DNA of 35,520 nt. It comes from Alphaproteobacteria bacterium (GTDB lineage: Bacteria; Pseudomonadota; Alphaproteobacteria; Thalassobaculales; Thalassobaculaceae). Position numbers and translations under genes: made by a program. Positions 23,972 to 33,349 of the stretch are shown in pieces; within the stretch, counting starts at the first letter, position 1, and each line of letters opens with the position of its first letter. The stretch is taken from assembly GCA_013203465.1 (NCBI GenBank), contig JABMNR010000054.1:1-35520 (forward strand), given 5' to 3'. The notes below the pieces were generated by a model that searched no databases, was not told the origin of the DNA, and saw only the letters and a program-made list of their open reading frames with translations.

Positions 23972-24193
23972 ATGACCAGAATGGTTACGAACAAGGCGTT
24001 TGCCTTACTCACACAGTCCGTGGCCGACATCGTCGGCGACGAAGCTCGGATCGCGACGTCCTTAATGCAGGCAATTCACAGCGGCAGTCATATTGACATG
24101 CAGATGGCTCGGGCCTCCTTCGACGACCTAGATGTCGTAACCCGCCGCCAGATTCACGGTCACGCCCTGCGTCTCGCCAACACGTTGCATTAA
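23972..24193 (+). CDS. hypothetical small protein (73 aa)
   Basis: ATG 23972 has GAGGGA upstream (spacing about 8 bases). I recognise no family. The product is helical and soluble: MTRMVTNKAFALLTQSVADI, then EARIATSLMQAIHSG, then DDLDVVTRRQIHGHALRL, with several His and Met residues and no membrane segment. It is transcribed from the AT-rich palindromic region and followed by two strong stem-loops, so it is a compact single-gene unit with marked regulation. Confidence 0.6.
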   Translation: MTRMVTNKAFALLTQSVADIVGDEARIATSLMQAIHSGSHIDMQMARASFDDLDVVTRRQIHGHALRLANTLH

Positions 24194-24223
24194 CGAAACG
24201 CACTGACCGGGGCGCGTCTGATT

Positions 24224-24291
24224 GTTGTCGCGGGCTTCCCCCCTCCGCGACAACCGTTCCTCCGGCCGGGTGATAGCTCGGCCGGAGGAAC
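24224..24291. terminator. two consecutive perfect stem-loops between convergent genes
   Basis: GTTGTCGCGG (24224-24233) pairs with CCGCGACAAC (24245-24254). Immediately after it, GTTCCTCCGGCCG (24256-24268) pairs with CGGCCGGAGGAAC (24279-24291). Both stems are perfect (10 and 13 pairs). They lie between the convergent small gene and the TAXI gene, so they probably act as a two-way terminator, though no U-tract follows. Confidence 0.6.
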
Positions 24292-24324
24292 CCGGCCGGC
24301 TTTCCGCGTATGCCGCACAATCGG

Positions 24325-25344
24325 TCATCGGGTGACGCCGAGCTCGGCATAGCAACGTTCCGCGCCGGGATGCAGGGGCACGTCGACCCCGTCCAGGGCG
24401 GTCTCTAGACGGATTTGCCGGCCGGTCAGATGACCGCCGTCGAGCAGCGTGCGCGTGGCGTCGTTCCAGAGAGCGAGGCAGATCGCGTACACCCGCTCCT
24501 CCGGCACCGAGGCCGCGACCACCCACTGGGCGCCGACACCAATGCTCGCAATCTCCGGTGCGTCGGCTCCATAGGTTCCCGCTGGAATGGGTGTCCGCGA
24601 CAAGAAGGGCCGCGCGACGAGCAAGGCGTCGGTCTCCGGACCGTCGACAGCCACCAGAGTCGCTGCCTCGGCCCGGATCAGGTCGGCGACGGCGTTGGTC
24701 GGCACGCCGGCGACGATGAAGAAGGCGTCGAGCTCGCCGCGTTGCATCAGCGAGGCGGCGGGACCCGGCTTCATATACTCGGCGACCACTTGGCTCTCCG
24801 ATAGGCCATGCGCCTCCAACAGGCCGCGCGCCATCAACAAGGTGCCGGAACCCGGCTCGTCGAGCGATACGCGCTTACCGGCCAGATCGGCGATCGAGGC
24901 GATGCCGCTCCCCCGGCGCGCCACCAACTGCATGCGCTCCGCATAGAGGCTGGCAATGACCCGTAATTCGGTGAGCGGTGAGCGGTCGGCGAACGGACCG
25001 GTGCCATAGTAAGCGTGATGCACCACGTCGGCCTGGGCGAACCCGGAATCGAGCTCGCCTCGCGCGATCGCCTCGACATTGGCGACCGAGCCGTTGGAAG
25101 ACACCGCGAGCGCGATCAGGTTTGGCACGCCACAACTGCCGCCGGCGGTGCAGGGGCGCGAGCCGGCAGGGTTCGAGATCGCATTGCCGATGATCGCGCC
25201 GATCGGATAGTAGGTCCCATTCACGCCGCCGGTACCGATGCGAAAGAAGGTCGGCGGATTGTCCTGCGCCCGGGCGGATTCGAGGGTTGCCGATCCGACG
25301 GTTAAGGCGAGGAGTGCGATGACCCCCAAAAATCCACGACGCAT
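24325..25344 (-). CDS. TAXI-family TRAP transporter solute-binding protein
   Basis: This is a periplasmic binding protein of the TAXI branch of TRAP transporters, whose ligands are often organic acids or glutamate-like. A signal peptide is seen (MRRGFLGVIALLALTVGSA, cleaved near ARAQ). The mature start FRIGTGGVNGTYYPIGAIIG (about 35-54) is the TAXI hallmark, followed by SVANVEAIARGELDSGFAQA (about 85-105) and GKRVSLDEPGSGTLLMARG. ATG 25344 fits the signal peptide; the frame is open further up to 25410. No TRAP membrane subunits are adjacent, so the protein is an orphan here or works with a distant partner. It ends shortly after the tlpA stop. Confidence 0.88.
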   Translation of the reverse strand: MRRGFLGVIALLALTVGSATLESARAQDNPPTFFRIGTGGVNGTYYPIGAIIGNAISNPAGSRPCTAGGSCGVPNLIALAVSSNGSVANVEAIARGELDSGFAQADVVHHAYYGTGPFADRSPLTELRVIASLYAERMQLVARRGSGIASIADLAGKRVSLDEPGSGTLLMARGLLEAHGLSESQVVAEYMKPGPAASLMQRGELDAFFIVAGVPTNAVADLIRAEAATLVAVDGPETDALLVARPFLSRTPIPAGTYGADAPEIASIGVGAQWVVAASVPEERVYAICLALWNDATRTLLDGGHLTGRQIRLETALDGVDVPLHPGAERCYAELGVTR

Positions 25345-25348
25345 AGCC

Positions 25349-25939
25349 TCAATCCTCTTCGACGTAATGACGCACCAGCGCCTTGGCGGCGTCGGAATCC
25401 CATTCGGCATCGCCCTGCAACTGGCCGCGTACGCGGCCTTGACGGTCGATAATCACGGTCGTTGGTAGGCCAAGAGCGCCAAGCGAGCGCGCGAGTTCGG
25501 CTTGCGGGTCGGCATGGGTGGTGAGATTCTTGACCCCCAGATCCACGAGAAACGGCTGGGCCACCTCCGTGCCCTTACGGTCGATCGTCACCAGCACGAC
25601 TTGGGCCTGGCCTGGGTCGAGAGAGGTATGCAAACGCTCGAGAGCCGGCAGCTCCTTAATGCAGGGCGCGCACCATGTGGCCCAGAAATTCAGCACCACG
25701 ACGCGCCCGATGAAGGCGTCGAGCTTGATGGCGTTCCCATCCGGGTCTAGGAAGGCGACGGACGGGGCGGGTAGGGGATTGGACGCGGGTTCGTATCCGC
25801 CGTAACCGCCACGCAGCGTCGGCGGACCATCCGCCGCACCAAGCGCCAGCGCCGCCCCGGTGGCGACGCCGGCAACCACGGCGGCGACAAGCGCGCGCCG
25901 CACCGTCGAAAGAGAAGTGAAGGCACCGAAAAACGTCAT
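25349..25939 (-). CDS. tlpA: TlpA-family membrane-anchored thiol-disulfide reductase
   Basis: This periplasmic thioredoxin-like protein is tethered by an N-terminal helix (about 14-33) and reduces disulfides, often for cytochrome oxidase assembly or cytochrome c maturation. The active site is FWATWC90APC93, and the cis-proline region is [17 protein letters not shown] 25939 is the best start, but it overlaps the argH ATG (CATG at 25937-25940), so promoters must lie inside each other's coding region, or tlpA may start lower. Divergence of tlpA from argH is common in Alphaproteobacteria. Confidence 0.88.
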   Translation of the reverse strand: MTFFGAFTSLSTVRRALVAAVVAGVATGAALALGAADGPPTLRGGYGGYEPASNPLPAPSVAFLDPDGNAIKLDAFIGRVVVLNFWATWCAPCIKELPALERLHTSLDPGQAQVVLVTIDRKGTEVAQPFLVDLGVKNLTTHADPQAELARSLGALGLPTTVIIDRQGRVRGQLQGDAEWDSDAAKALVRHYVEED

Positions 25940-27368
25940 GACCGAAACCACCGCCGCCAACAGCAAAAAGATCGACGCCAGCGCCATGTGGGGTGGCCGG
26001 TTCGCCAATGGGCCCGCCGAGGTCATGGAACGCATCAACGCATCCATCGACTTCGACCGGCGTTTCTGGCGCGAGGACATCCGTGGCTCCAAGGCGCATG
26101 CCGAGATGCTGGTGGCCACGGGAATCCTGACGGCCGAGGACGGCGCCGCAATTCAATTGGGTCTAGACGAGATTTGGGGCGAAATCGAGTCCGGTCAGTT
26201 CAATTTCTCGCGCGCGCTTGAAGACATTCACATGAATGTCGAGGCGCGGCTGCGCGAGAAGATCGGCGACGCGGCCGGCCGGCTGCACACCGCGCGCTCG
26301 CGCAACGACCAGGTCGCCACCGACATGAAGCTGTGGTGCCGCGGCGCCATCGACGCGTTGGAGACGGCTCTCGGCGCGCTGCATCGCGCGCTGATCGATC
26401 AGGCCGAGCGCAACGCCGAGACGATCATGCCCGGCTTCACGCACTTGCAGGTCGCCCAACCGGTGACCTTTGGGCACCATCTGTTGGCCTATGTCGAGAT
26501 GATCGGCCGGGATCGGGGCCGGTTGGCCGATTGCCGGCGGCGGTTGAACGAATGCCCGTTGGGTTCGGCGGCGCTCGCCGGCACGCCGTATCCGATCGAC
26601 CGCGACATGACCGCCCGCGCGCTCGGTTTCGATCGGCCGGCCGCCAATTCGCTGGACGCCGTGGCCGACCGGGATTTCGCGCTGGAGCTGCTGGCCGCCG
26701 CCTCGATCTGCGCCAATCACCTGTCCCGGCTGGCCGAGGAGATGGTGATCTGGACCAGCCAGCAATTCCGCTTCATCACCCTGTCGGACGCCTACACCAC
26801 CGGCAGCTCGATCATGCCGCAGAAGCGCAATCCGGACGCCGCCGAACTGGTGCGCGCCAAGATCGGTCGCATTCTGGGCGCCTTCACCGCGCTGTCGGTG
26901 GTGATGAAGGGGCTGCCGATGACCTATGGCAAGGACATGCAGGAGGACAAGGAGCCGGTGTTCGACGCGGTCGATAGCCTGGGGCTGGCGATCGCCGCGA
27001 TGACCGGCATGGTCGCCGATATGCAGGCCAACCCCGAGGCCATGCGCCGTGCCGTCGAGGCCGGGTTCCCGACCGCCACCGACCTCGCCGACTGGCTGGT
27101 GCGCGAGGCCGGGCTGCCGTTTCGTGACGCCCACCACGTCGCCGGCCGGATCGTCCGGGCCGCCGAGGAGCGAGGCTGTGGCCTGGCCGACCTCCCGCTG
27201 GGGGTAATGCGCGAACAGCATGACGGCATCGACGAGCGTGTCTTTGAGGTGATCTCGGTTGACGCCTCGGTGCGGGCCCGCACCAGCTATGGCGGCACGG
27301 CACCCGACCGGGTGCGCGAGCAGATCGCCGCCGTGCGCGACCGGTTTATCGACGGAGCGGGATCATGA
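25938..27368 (+). CDS. argH: argininosuccinate lyase
   Basis: This enzyme of the last arginine-synthesis step splits argininosuccinate into arginine and fumarate. The signature [14 protein letters not shown] (about 287-300) and the N-terminal [20 protein letters not shown] (about 16-35) are clear, as are [13 protein letters not shown] (about 116-128) and [17 protein letters not shown]. The length of 476 residues is slightly longer than E. coli ArgH and normal for the class. ATG 25938 is preferred because it gives the family N-terminus. The stop overlaps the lptM start (ATGA), so the two are coupled. Confidence 0.96.
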   Translation: MTETTAANSKKIDASAMWGGRFANGPAEVMERINASIDFDRRFWREDIRGSKAHAEMLVATGILTAEDGAAIQLGLDEIWGEIESGQFNFSRALEDIHMNVEARLREKIGDAAGRLHTARSRNDQVATDMKLWCRGAIDALETALGALHRALIDQAERNAETIMPGFTHLQVAQPVTFGHHLLAYVEMIGRDRGRLADCRRRLNECPLGSAALAGTPYPIDRDMTARALGFDRPAANSLDAVADRDFALELLAAASICANHLSRLAEEMVIWTSQQFRFITLSDAYTTGSSIMPQKRNPDAAELVRAKIGRILGAFTALSVVMKGLPMTYGKDMQEDKEPVFDAVDSLGLAIAAMTGMVADMQANPEAMRRAVEAGFPTATDLADWLVREAGLPFRDAHHVAGRIVRAAEERGCGLADLPLGVMREQHDGIDERVFEVISVDASVRARTSYGGTAPDRVREQIAAVRDRFIDGAGS

Positions 27369-27520
27369 CCCGGATGACTCGAATCTGGCGCCTGGTGTCC
27401 CTGTCCTTGGTTCTGCTGACACTGGCGTTGGCTGGGCCGAGCGCATGCGGCAAACGCGGCGATTTGAAACCGCCCGACGGCAAGCCGGCCACCTATCCGC
27501 GCTCCTATCCGTCGAGCTGA
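27365..27520 (+). CDS. lptM: LptM-like lipoprotein (51 aa)
   Basis: This small lipoprotein lies between argH and lysA, as in many Proteobacteria. A signal peptide ([18 protein letters not shown] then [10 protein letters not shown]) ends at a cysteine in PSAC. The following GKRGDLKPP matches the conserved C-G-x-K/R-G-x-L-x-x-P motif of LptM, the chaperone that helps mature the LptD/LptE LPS translocon. The lipobox is imperfect (Pro at -3). ATG 27365 overlaps the argH stop. It is too short for routine ORF lists. Confidence 0.8.
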   Translation: MTRMTRIWRLVSLSLVLLTLALAGPSACGKRGDLKPPDGKPATYPRSYPSS

Positions 27521-27552
27521 CAACGCCGACGCGTCGAAAAGGGTTGCCATCC

Positions 27553-28785
27553 ATGGGGAATTTCGAGGTTCCGGCGGCCACGCTGGCCGCCATCACCGAG
27601 CGTGTCGGCACGCCGGTCTACGTGTATTCGGCGGACATGATCCGGGCGCGGTATCGGGCGCTTGCCGACGCGCTAGCGCCGTTGCGGGCGGGGATTCACT
27701 ACGCGGTCAAGGCCAATGGCAATCAGGCGGTGATCACGCTTCTGGCCAAACTGGGGTGCGGCGCCGATGTGGTGTCCGGGGGCGAGCTGGCGCGCGCCCT
27801 GGCGGCCGGGGTGCCGGCCGATCGCATCGTCTTTGCCGGGGTCGGCAAGACGCGGGACGAGATGGCGGCCGCGTTGGACGCCGGTATTCACATCTTCAAT
27901 GTGGAGTCCGAGGCGGAATTGGAGGCGCTGGCCGAGGTCGCGCGCGCCAAGGGCGTTGTGGCCCGGCTCGGCCTGCGGGTGAACCCGGACGTCGACGCCC
28001 GCACCCACGCCAAGATCACCACCGGCAAAGCCGAGAACAAATTCGGTGTGGCGATCGAGCGGGCGCCGGCGTTCTTCGCGCGGGCCCAAGCGTTGGATGG
28101 CGTGCGGGCCATCGGCCTGTCGGTCCATATCGGCTCGCAGCTCATGGAGCTTGCGCCCTATCGTGAGGCCTATGTCCGATTACGGTCGATGGGCGAGCAT
28201 CTGCGCGCCGAGGGGTATGAGCTGCGGTTGCTGGATCTCGGCGGCGGCCTTGGCATCGATTATGACGGCGGCGACGGGCCTCGGCCGGCCGACTACGCGG
28301 CGATGGTCGCCGAGGTGATGATGGGGGCCGATTTCGAGCTGGCGGTCGAACCCGGCCGTTGGCTGGTCGGCACCGCCGGGGTGCTGTTGACCCGGGTGAT
28401 CTACGAGAAGCGTGGAGCGGCCAAGCGTCACGTTATCGTCGACGCCGCGATGAACGACCTGATTCGCCCGACCCTGTACGAGGCGCATCACCGCATCGAG
28501 CCGGTGGCTCCGGGTGCCGCCGATCCACTGCCCGCCGATGTGGTCGGCCCGGTGTGCGAGACCGGCGACTATCTGGCGCGCGACCGGGTGTTGCCGGCGA
28601 TGGCGTCGGGCGATCTCCTGCTGATCCGCGACGCCGGTGCCTATGGCGCGGTGATGGCTTCGACCTACAACGCCCGCCCGCTGGTGGCCGAGGTGCTGGT
28701 TGACGGCGACCGCTGGGCCGAGGTCCGCCCGCGTCAGACGGTCGAGGATTTGATCGCGCTCGACCGCGTGCCGGACTGGATTTGA
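27553..28785 (+). CDS. lysA: diaminopimelate decarboxylase
   Basis: This PLP enzyme converts meso-diaminopimelate to lysine and CO2. The PLP lysine is in HYAVKANGN (about 54-62). Further marks are LRVNPDVDARTHAKITTG (about 142-159), KFGV, VHIGSQ, LDLGGGLGID (about 229-238), EPGRWLV and PVCETGDYLARDR. The length of 410 residues is normal. ATG 27553 has AAGGG upstream, so the N-terminus is slightly shorter than in many homologues. It follows lptM by 32 bases in the argH-lptM-lysA operon. Confidence 0.94.
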   Translation: MGNFEVPAATLAAITERVGTPVYVYSADMIRARYRALADALAPLRAGIHYAVKANGNQAVITLLAKLGCGADVVSGGELARALAAGVPADRIVFAGVGKTRDEMAAALDAGIHIFNVESEAELEALAEVARAKGVVARLGLRVNPDVDARTHAKITTGKAENKFGVAIERAPAFFARAQALDGVRAIGLSVHIGSQLMELAPYREAYVRLRSMGEHLRAEGYELRLLDLGGGLGIDYDGGDGPRPADYAAMVAEVMMGADFELAVEPGRWLVGTAGVLLTRVIYEKRGAAKRHVIVDAAMNDLIRPTLYEAHHRIEPVAPGAADPLPADVVGPVCETGDYLARDRVLPAMASGDLLLIRDAGAYGAVMASTYNARPLVAEVLVDGDRWAEVRPRQTVEDLIALDRVPDWI

Positions 28786-28820
28786 TCGGCGCCGCGCACC
28801 GCCGGGTCGGACCTATTTCA

Positions 28821-28843
28821 CCGGCCGGACTTGACCCGGCCGG
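28821..28843 (+). terminator. stem-loop after lysA
   Basis: CCGGCCGG (28821-28828) and CCGGCCGG (28836-28843) form a perfect, self-complementary stem with a seven-base loop, 35 bases past the lysA stop. No U-tract follows. It may end the argH-lptM-lysA operon or stabilise its 3' end. Confidence 0.4.
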
Positions 28844-28954
28844 CGGCGCGCCCGACACTCTTAAGGGATAGACGACTGTTCCGAGCGCCGGTTCGCCGGG
28901 GGGCCGCACGGGCACCCGGAACGTTTGGCCCCGCGATCGCGGAGGAATGGCATC

Positions 28955-31687
28955 GTGCGTTCACCCTCGACTCCCTCGGATTTGACCCGCTATTCGGGAC
29001 TTGCGTCGCGTTTGGCTTTGGCGCGCGGGGTGTTGGCCTGGGAGCGCGCGTTTCCGGCGCTGTGGACACCGGCCATGTTGGCCGCCGGGTTCGTGGCCTT
29101 GGCGTTGCTCGACCTGCCGGCTTGGCTGGGCGCGATGTCCGGAGGTTGGGGCCATCTGGCCTTCCTGATCGCGGCCGGGGCGCTGTTCCTGTGGTCCTTG
29201 CGCCGCGCCGCGCTCGCCTGGATGCCGGCTCGCGAGGACGAGGTGGTGCGCCGGCTGGAGCGTGACAGCGGGCTCGATCACCGCCCGGTATCGGGGCTTG
29301 GTGACCAGTTGGCCCTGGGCGACGGTGATCCCCTGACCCGCGCTTTGTGGCATACCCACAAACAGCGTTTGGCGGCGCAACTGAACCGGCTCCGGGTCGG
29401 GGCGCCAGAACCGATCCTGGCCCGCATCGACCGTTATGGCGTGCGGGCCTTGGTGCTGTTACCGCTGCTGGTGGGGCTGGTGGCGGCGCCGGATCCCGGC
29501 GCGCGCCTCGCCGCCGCCTTCCAACCGACGTTGTCGCCGCTGATCGAGACGCCGGTGCCGACCCTCGACGTCTGGGTCAACCCGCCAGCCTATACGGGGC
29601 GCATACCGATCCTGCTGGCCCAAGGGGCGACGCCGGAATCACTGCGCGCGCCGCCGCGGACCAGCGGTGACGGCGTGCGGGGTGACGGCGCGCGAGCGGA
29701 TCCGGCGGTCACAACGCCTCGGCATCTGGCGGTACCCACCGGCTCGACGTTGATCGCCAAGGTCAACGGCGGCGACGGGGTGCCGTCGTTGGTGATTGCA
29801 TCCGAGGGCGCGGAGACGGCGGTTTCGTTCGAGGCCGCCGGTATCCAGGCGCACCAGATTGAGCACTTGATCGAGGCCGGAACCGCCCTGGCCATTCGCC
29901 AAGGTGGGACCGAGCTGGCGGCCTGGACGTTGAGTGTACTGCCGGACCTGAAGCCGACGGTCTCGCTGGTCGAAGACCCGAGCCCGACCGAGCGTGCGGC
30001 GTTAATGATCCACTACGCCGCATCCGACGATTATGGCTTGGCCGGGGTCGAGGCGCATCTGCAGCGCCTGACAACCACCCGCGCGGTCACGGACGACGCG
30101 CCCGTCGTGTTGTCGTTGGCGCTTCCCGGCCGCGGCTTGGAGGCGGTCGACGCCAAGGACTTCCACGATTTAACGCCACATCCCTGGGCCGGCCAGCCGG
30201 TGCGGCTGACCCTGGTGGCTCGGGACGAGGCCGGACAGGAGGGCCGGAGCGAGCCGGTCACCATTCTGTTGCCGGAACGGCGCTTCAACCATCCGGTCGC
30301 CCGGGCTGTTATCGAACAGCGCAAGCGCTTGACGACCGAGCCGGAGCAAAAGGACGATATTGCCCAGATTCTGGCCGCTCTGGCCGCCCGGCCGCAACAT
30401 TATTACGATGATATCGTTACCTTCCTCGCTCTCCGGACGGCGGCGGGCCGATTGACCCTCAGCGACGGCGATACCGGGACCATCGACGCGGTTCAGGCTT
30501 TGCTCTGGGATGCGGCGTTGCGGATCGAGGATGGCGAGCTGTCGCTGGCCGCCCGCGATCTGCGCGAGCTCGAGCGCAAGATCATGGAGATGCTGGCCCA
30601 GGAGGATATCGACGAGCAGGCGCTGGAACAGTTGCTCGACGAGCTGAAGCAGAAAATCGACGAATACCTCCAGGCTATGATGGAGCAGATGCAGCAGAGC
30701 CTGGACGATGGCGGTGAGAGCCAGGAGATGGCGGAGGTCGACCCGAATCGCCTCCTGGAGCGTCAGGATCTCATGGATATGGTGGACCGGGCCCGCGAGC
30801 TGATGAAGTCGGGCGCCAAGGACGCCGCCCAGCAGCTGCTGTCGCAATTGCGCGAGATGATGGAGAACCTGCGGGCCGGACGGCCACAACCCTTGTCGCC
30901 GGAACAGATGGCGGCCCGCGAGATGATGCGCCAGTTGCAGGAATTGGCTGAACAGCAACAGCGCTTGATGGACGAGACCTACAAATCCCACCAGGACGGG
31001 TTCCGCCGTCAGGGGCAGCAAGGCCAACAGTTCGGCCAGAAACCGAACCAGCGTGGCCAAGGCGAACCGCAGCCGGGACAAGGGTTGAACCGCCCCGGCG
31101 AACCTAGCCAGCTCGGCCGTCAGCCGATGCGCCCCGGCCAACGGGGTCAGCAGGCCATGCCCGGTGACGGCGACGAGGCCATGGGCAACATGAGCGCCGG
31201 GGATCTCGCTCAGTTGCAAGAGACCCTGCGCCGCCAGCTCGGCGAGTTCATGCGCAAGCTTGGCGAGGGAATGGGCAGCATCCCGCAGCCCTTCGGCGAG
31301 GCTGAACGGGCGATGAAGGAGGCGCGTGAGGCGCTGGGTCAGGGCCAACCGGGCGAGGCGGTGGGGCCGCAAGGCGACGCGATCGAGCAATTGCAGGACG
31401 GTGCCCAGGCCTTGTCCGAGGCGATGCGACAGCAGCAACAGGCGGCCGGCGGCGCCACCCCCGATCCCAATGCCCAGGGTCAAGCCAACGGGCAGGACCG
31501 CCCCGACCCGCTGCGCGATCGACCGGGCGGTGGCTATGCGACCAACGAGTCCGGCGTCGAGATTCCGGGCGAGAGCGATCTGTTGCGCGCCCGACGGATT
31601 TTCGACGAGTTGCGCCGCCGCTCCGGCGAACGCGACCGGCCCAATCTGGAACTCGACTACATCGAGCGGCTGCTAAAGCGGTTCTGA
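28955..31687 (+). CDS. TIGR02302/DUF4175 family membrane protein
   Basis: This long alphaproteobacterial protein has N-terminal membrane helices (about 40-90 and 165-185), then a periplasmic-type region with VPTLDVWVNPPAYTG (about 204-218), and a long coiled-coil second half very rich in Gln, Glu, Met and Leu, with a Gln/Gly/Pro-rich segment at about 675-740. The length of 910 residues is typical of the family. The function is not established, but its steady place after lysA and near ftsEX suggests an envelope role. GTG 28955 is chosen because GGAGGAA lies at 28941-28947; TTG 28925 has no such site. It converges with the zinc-ribbon gene. Confidence 0.82.
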   Translation: MRSPSTPSDLTRYSGLASRLALARGVLAWERAFPALWTPAMLAAGFVALALLDLPAWLGAMSGGWGHLAFLIAAGALFLWSLRRAALAWMPAREDEVVRRLERDSGLDHRPVSGLGDQLALGDGDPLTRALWHTHKQRLAAQLNRLRVGAPEPILARIDRYGVRALVLLPLLVGLVAAPDPGARLAAAFQPTLSPLIETPVPTLDVWVNPPAYTGRIPILLAQGATPESLRAPPRTSGDGVRGDGARADPAVTTPRHLAVPTGSTLIAKVNGGDGVPSLVIASEGAETAVSFEAAGIQAHQIEHLIEAGTALAIRQGGTELAAWTLSVLPDLKPTVSLVEDPSPTERAALMIHYAASDDYGLAGVEAHLQRLTTTRAVTDDAPVVLSLALPGRGLEAVDAKDFHDLTPHPWAGQPVRLTLVARDEAGQEGRSEPVTILLPERRFNHPVARAVIEQRKRLTTEPEQKDDIAQILAALAARPQHYYDDIVTFLALRTAAGRLTLSDGDTGTIDAVQALLWDAALRIEDGELSLAARDLRELERKIMEMLAQEDIDEQALEQLLDELKQKIDEYLQAMMEQMQQSLDDGGESQEMAEVDPNRLLERQDLMDMVDRARELMKSGAKDAAQQLLSQLREMMENLRAGRPQPLSPEQMAAREMMRQLQELAEQQQRLMDETYKSHQDGFRRQGQQGQQFGQKPNQRGQGEPQPGQGLNRPGEPSQLGRQPMRPGQRGQQAMPGDGDEAMGNMSAGDLAQLQETLRRQLGEFMRKLGEGMGSIPQPFGEAERAMKEAREALGQGQPGEAVGPQGDAIEQLQDGAQALSEAMRQQQQAAGGATPDPNAQGQANGQDRPDPLRDRPGGGYATNESGVEIPGESDLLRARRIFDELRRRSGERDRPNLELDYIERLLKRF

Positions 31688-31691
31688 GCGG

Positions 31692-32477
31692 TCAGTACCC
31701 CAGGCTCGTTTCCGGGCGTTCGGCGCTGAAGGTAACGTTGACCTGGGCGGCGCCCGGTGCGGGGCCGGCGAATTCCGAGGCGAAGGTGGTCGATTCATTG
31801 GGTAGAAGCTGCAGCGCCTCGGCCTGGAACAGCCATTCCTGAAGCGGCTTGCTCGCACCGTCCAACACCGTCCCGCGCAGTCCCGGCAGGCTCACCAGCT
31901 GATCGGTCGGATTGCGGATATGGCCTTCGACCACCAGAATCTCGACCGATCCTTCCTGACGGCGGTGAACGCTGACGTTGCGCAGCACCAAGCCCTCGCC
32001 GGAGACCGCCACGTGCAGGCCTAGCGTGTCGTAAAGCAGCGCGCTCGCTGGCCAAGCCTCGACCAACGAAGCCCGTGCGGCGAACAGAATCGATGGGATC
32101 GCCACGGTCATAACAATCAGAACAACAAGCGCGATCGGCGGTCGTTTCTTCTCCTCGCGTGAAGCGAAACCGCGAAACCGTGAAATATCACCGATCGGCG
32201 GTGGTTCCATGTCGTCCGATCCGGCATCGTGATCAACCGGCTCGCCGCCCTCGCGGGCATCGTCGGACTCCGAACCATCCGTGGCGGTATCCTCTGTTGA
32301 ATCGAGCTCGGAGTCATCCGGCGCGGTTTCCTCGGCCGGTTTCTTGGCCTTGGCCGGTCGCGGTTTCTGGAACCATTGGTGCTCGCAGCTGCCGCAACGC
32401 AGCTTGCGCCCGGTGGCGCCGAGCGCCTTGTCGGGAACTTTGAACTTCGACTCGCAGTTCGGGCAGGTGACCCGCAT
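31692..32477 (-). CDS. zinc-ribbon (MJ0042) and DUF3426-type membrane protein
   Basis: The N-terminus is a zinc-ribbon: MRVTCPNCESKFKVP with a second pair in LRCGSCEHQW (C-x-x-C, C-x-x-C, about 5-30). An acidic, disordered linker of about 80 residues follows, then one membrane helix (IALVVLIVMTVAIPSILFAA, about 120-139), and a periplasmic DUF3426-like beta domain (SVHRRQEGSVEILVVEGHI and so on). ATG 32477 is chosen because the zinc-ribbon starts there. Such proteins are common next to ftsEX in Alphaproteobacteria and their function is unknown. It is divergent from ftsE. Confidence 0.82.
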   Translation of the reverse strand: MRVTCPNCESKFKVPDKALGATGRKLRCGSCEHQWFQKPRPAKAKKPAEETAPDDSELDSTEDTATDGSESDDAREGGEPVDHDAGSDDMEPPPIGDISRFRGFASREEKKRPPIALVVLIVMTVAIPSILFAARASLVEAWPASALLYDTLGLHVAVSGEGLVLRNVSVHRRQEGSVEILVVEGHIRNPTDQLVSLPGLRGTVLDGASKPLQEWLFQAEALQLLPNESTTFASEFAGPAPGAAQVNVTFSAERPETSLGY

Positions 32478-32639
32478 GGATGGCCTCGCCGTTAATCGTG
32501 ACGCCAGTATAGCGCGGTAGTGGCCCGCTGCCATGGCCCCACGACCGTCTTGGTCGGTCGGGCGCACGCCTTTCTTTCGTCACCGCGATCGGGCAGGATC
32601 GGCGCGTTTCGCTGACAGACAGACAAGTTGAGGAATTCC

Positions 32640-33347
32640 GTGGTCCGGTTCGAGAACGTCTTCATGCGCTACGACGGCGGACCGGTCATTCTGCGCGATG
32701 TATCGTTTCGGCTGGAACAGGGCAGTTTTCATTTCCTGACCGGTGCCAGTGGCGCTGGCAAGTCGACGCTGTTGCGCCTGATGTATTTGGCGGCACGGCC
32801 GGTCTCGGGACAGATATCGATCTTTGGCCGTGACGTGACCACCTTGTCGCGCCGGGAACGTCCGATGGCGCGCCGGAGGATCGGTGTGGTGTTTCAGGAC
32901 TTTCGGCTTATTCCGCATCTGTCGGCGCTGGACAACGTCGCGCTGCCGCTACGCATTGCCGGAACCCGGGAATCGCTGATTCGCGAGCATGTGCCGGAGC
33001 TGCTGGCCTGGGTTGGGTTGTCGGGGCACCTGGACGCGCTGCCGGCGACGCTTTCCGGCGGCCAGCAACAGCGCATCGCCATCGCCCGCGCGGTGATCAG
33101 CCGGCCGAACCTGCTGCTTGCCGACGAGCCGACCGGCAATGTCGACGACCGCATCGCGGTGCGGCTGCTCTATCTATTCGAGGAGCTGCACAAGATGGGC
33201 ACCACGGTGGTGATCGCGACCCATAACGAAAATCTGGTCAAACGGTTCGACCATCCGCGTCTGCATATGGAGGACGCGCGCATTACCGATCGTTCGGCCT
33301 CACGTTCCGCCTCGGCCGCGGCGGCAACGACGGCCGCCGGAGAGTGA
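32640..33347 (+). CDS. ftsE: cell division ATP-binding protein FtsE
   Basis: This ABC-type ATPase works with FtsX at the division septum, where it controls peptidoglycan hydrolases. Walker A is GASGAGKST at about 35-43, the signature [14 protein letters not shown] at about 139-152, Walker [13 protein letters not shown] just after, and the H-loop is in [12 protein letters not shown] 32640 is preferred because GAGGAA is four bases upstream; TTG 32628 would add four residues. The last 20 residues are a Ser/Ala-rich tail that E. coli FtsE lacks. The stop overlaps a possible ftsX start. Confidence 0.93.
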   Translation: MVRFENVFMRYDGGPVILRDVSFRLEQGSFHFLTGASGAGKSTLLRLMYLAARPVSGQISIFGRDVTTLSRRERPMARRRIGVVFQDFRLIPHLSALDNVALPLRIAGTRESLIREHVPELLAWVGLSGHLDALPATLSGGQQQRIAIARAVISRPNLLLADEPTGNVDDRIAVRLLYLFEELHKMGTTVVIATHNENLVKRFDHPRLHMEDARITDRSASRSASAAAATTAAGE

Positions 33348-33349
33348 GC

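Noticed and set aside
30900-31200. Gln/Gly/Pro-rich repeats as a CRISPR or tandem DNA array
   Set aside because: The DNA units are irregular and in frame; this is low-complexity protein sequence, not a nucleotide repeat array.
30170-31483. 437-codon Leu/His-rich minus-strand frame
   Set aside because: It is produced by the Gln/Glu-rich coiled-coil codons of the TIGR02302 gene read backward.
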